Origin: Pseudomonadota bacterium
Lineage (GTDB): Bacteria; Pseudomonadota; Alphaproteobacteria; Rhizobiales; Xanthobacteraceae
Reading direction: 5' to 3'
DNA length: 5,302 nt
Assembly (NCBI GenBank): GCA_021823875.1
Contig: JAKAMD010000254.1
Coordinates: 1 to 5,302 of the forward strand
Within the stretch, counting starts at the first letter, position 1. Each line of letters begins with the position of its first letter. The notes under the pieces were generated by a model. It did not search any database and was not told the DNA's origin. It saw nothing but the letters and a program-made list of their open reading frames with translations. Both the position numbers and the translations under genes were made by a program. Below, one piece after another: positions 4,712 to 5,302 of the stretch.

Positions 4712-5302
4712 ATGGCTCGGCTGGTAATGAAATTTGGCGGGACGTCGGTCGCCGATCTCGACCGCATCCGCAACGTGGCGCGTCACGTCAAGCGCGAGGT
4801 GGACGCCGGCCACGAGGTGGCGGTGGTGGTCTCGGCCATGGCCGGGGTGACCAACCAGCTGGTGGCCTGGTGCAAGGACGCTGCCGTGCTGCACGACGCC
4901 CGCGAATACGACGCGGTGGTGGCGACCGGCGAGGAGGTCACCGCCGGGCTGCTGGCCATCGTCTTGGAAGGCATGGGCGTCAACGCCCGCTCCTGGCAGG
5001 GCTGGCAACTGCCGATCCTGACCGATAACGCCCATGGCGCCGCCCGCATCCTCGACATCAACGGCGACGAGCTGATCCGCCGCTTCAAGGACATGAGCCA
5101 GGTCGCGGTGATCGCCGGCTTCCAGGGCCTGCACAAGGACACCGGCCGCATCACCACGCTCGGGCGCGGCGGCTCCGACACCTCGGCGGTGGCGATCGCG
5201 GCCGCCATCAAGGCCGACCGCTGCGACATCTATACGGACGTCGACGGCGTCTACACCACGGACCCGCGAATCGTGCCGAAGGCGCGCCGGCTCGACAAGA
5301 TC
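4712..5302 (+). CDS. lysC: Aspartokinase, N-terminal part (partial at right edge)
   Basis: Aspartokinase phosphorylates aspartate with ATP, the first step to lysine (through diaminopimelate), threonine and methionine. The window holds the first 197 residues; the frame stays open to base 5302. Seen in order: KFGGTSV (7-13), the nucleotide-binding start of the amino acid kinase fold; [11 protein letters not shown] (38-48); the aspartate-site segment TGEEVT (72-77); GFQG (136-139); [15 protein letters not shown] (149-163); and [15 protein letters not shown] (172-186). These mark the monofunctional aspartokinase of rhizobia. The C-terminal ACT domains that would give lysine/threonine feedback control lie beyond the window. 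The start at 4712 is chosen because GGGAA (4702-4706) precedes it, the [10 protein letters not shown] opening fits the family, and an in-frame TAG (4682-4684) closes the frame upstream. The gene is divergent from the PH-domain gene and has a structured leader. Confidence 0.97.
   Translation, partial: MARLVMKFGGTSVADLDRIRNVARHVKREVDAGHEVAVVVSAMAGVTNQLVAWCKDAAVLHDAREYDAVVATGEEVTAGLLAIVLEGMGVNARSWQGWQLPILTDNAHGAARILDINGDELIRRFKDMSQVAVIAGFQGLHKDTGRITTLGRGGSDTSAVAIAAAIKADRCDIYTDVDGVYTTDPRIVPKARRLDKI

Noticed and set aside
4600..5028. Plus-strand open frame of 142 codons over the lysC start
   Set aside because: It is in a different frame from lysC and gives an Arg/Gly-rich product. The true lysC frame carries every expected kinase motif.
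4568..5134. Upstream extension of the PH-domain gene frame
   Set aside because: It runs antisense through the divergent promoter region and lysC. The start at 4567 has a good ribosome binding site and the family N-terminus.

Overview
The window is GC-rich DNA that reads as a chromosomal housekeeping segment of an alphaproteobacterium. Most likely it is a Hyphomicrobiales (Rhizobiales) member of the Bradyrhizobium/Xanthobacteraceae type. The evidence is the family match of every protein (the start of LysC and the [12 protein letters not shown] segment of UbiG are typical of this group) and two kinds of small palindromic repeat that I recall as common in those genomes. The genus is an inference. 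I see no RNA gene, insertion sequence, CRISPR array, phage gene or toxin system.

Layout. Bases 1-1880 are a plus-strand gene string: the 3' end of a ComF-type phosphoribosyltransferase gene, a glutaredoxin (grxC), a Nit-type carbon-nitrogen hydrolase and a DUF1178 protein. The last three are joined by 4-base ATGA stop/start overlaps, so they look translationally coupled. Bases 1877-4567 hold four minus-strand genes. In transcription order they are a small PH-domain membrane protein (4567-4109), ubiG (4026-3277), a YdhR-like small protein (3253-2909) and an EamA-family transporter (2764-1877). The transporter and DUF1178 genes converge and share 4 bases, including parts of both stop codons. 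From 4712 to the right edge runs the 5' part of lysC (aspartokinase) on the plus strand, divergent from the PH-domain gene.

Non-coding stretches are short, none over about 145 bases. The 2765-2908 gap is mostly a pair of oppositely oriented palindromic repeat units. The 4027-4108 gap is mostly a different palindrome that touches the stop codon of the PH-domain gene. The divergent 4568-4711 gap holds a plausible lysC promoter with a small dyad in its spacer, followed by a strong hairpin in the lysC leader.

How the genes fit together. GrxC (glutathione-dependent thiol reduction) and the Nit-type hydrolase (a family that includes deaminated-glutathione amidase) suggest a glutathione upkeep theme for the left operon. 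DUF1178, with a zinc-ribbon-like Cys/His set, is the unexplained partner. UbiG serves ubiquinone synthesis and is followed after 23 bases by a small alpha/beta-barrel-like protein of unknown role. LysC begins the aspartate-family amino acid pathway. I found no clearly new biological system. The most interesting items are the repeats at gene boundaries, the lysC leader structure and the DUF1178 coupling.
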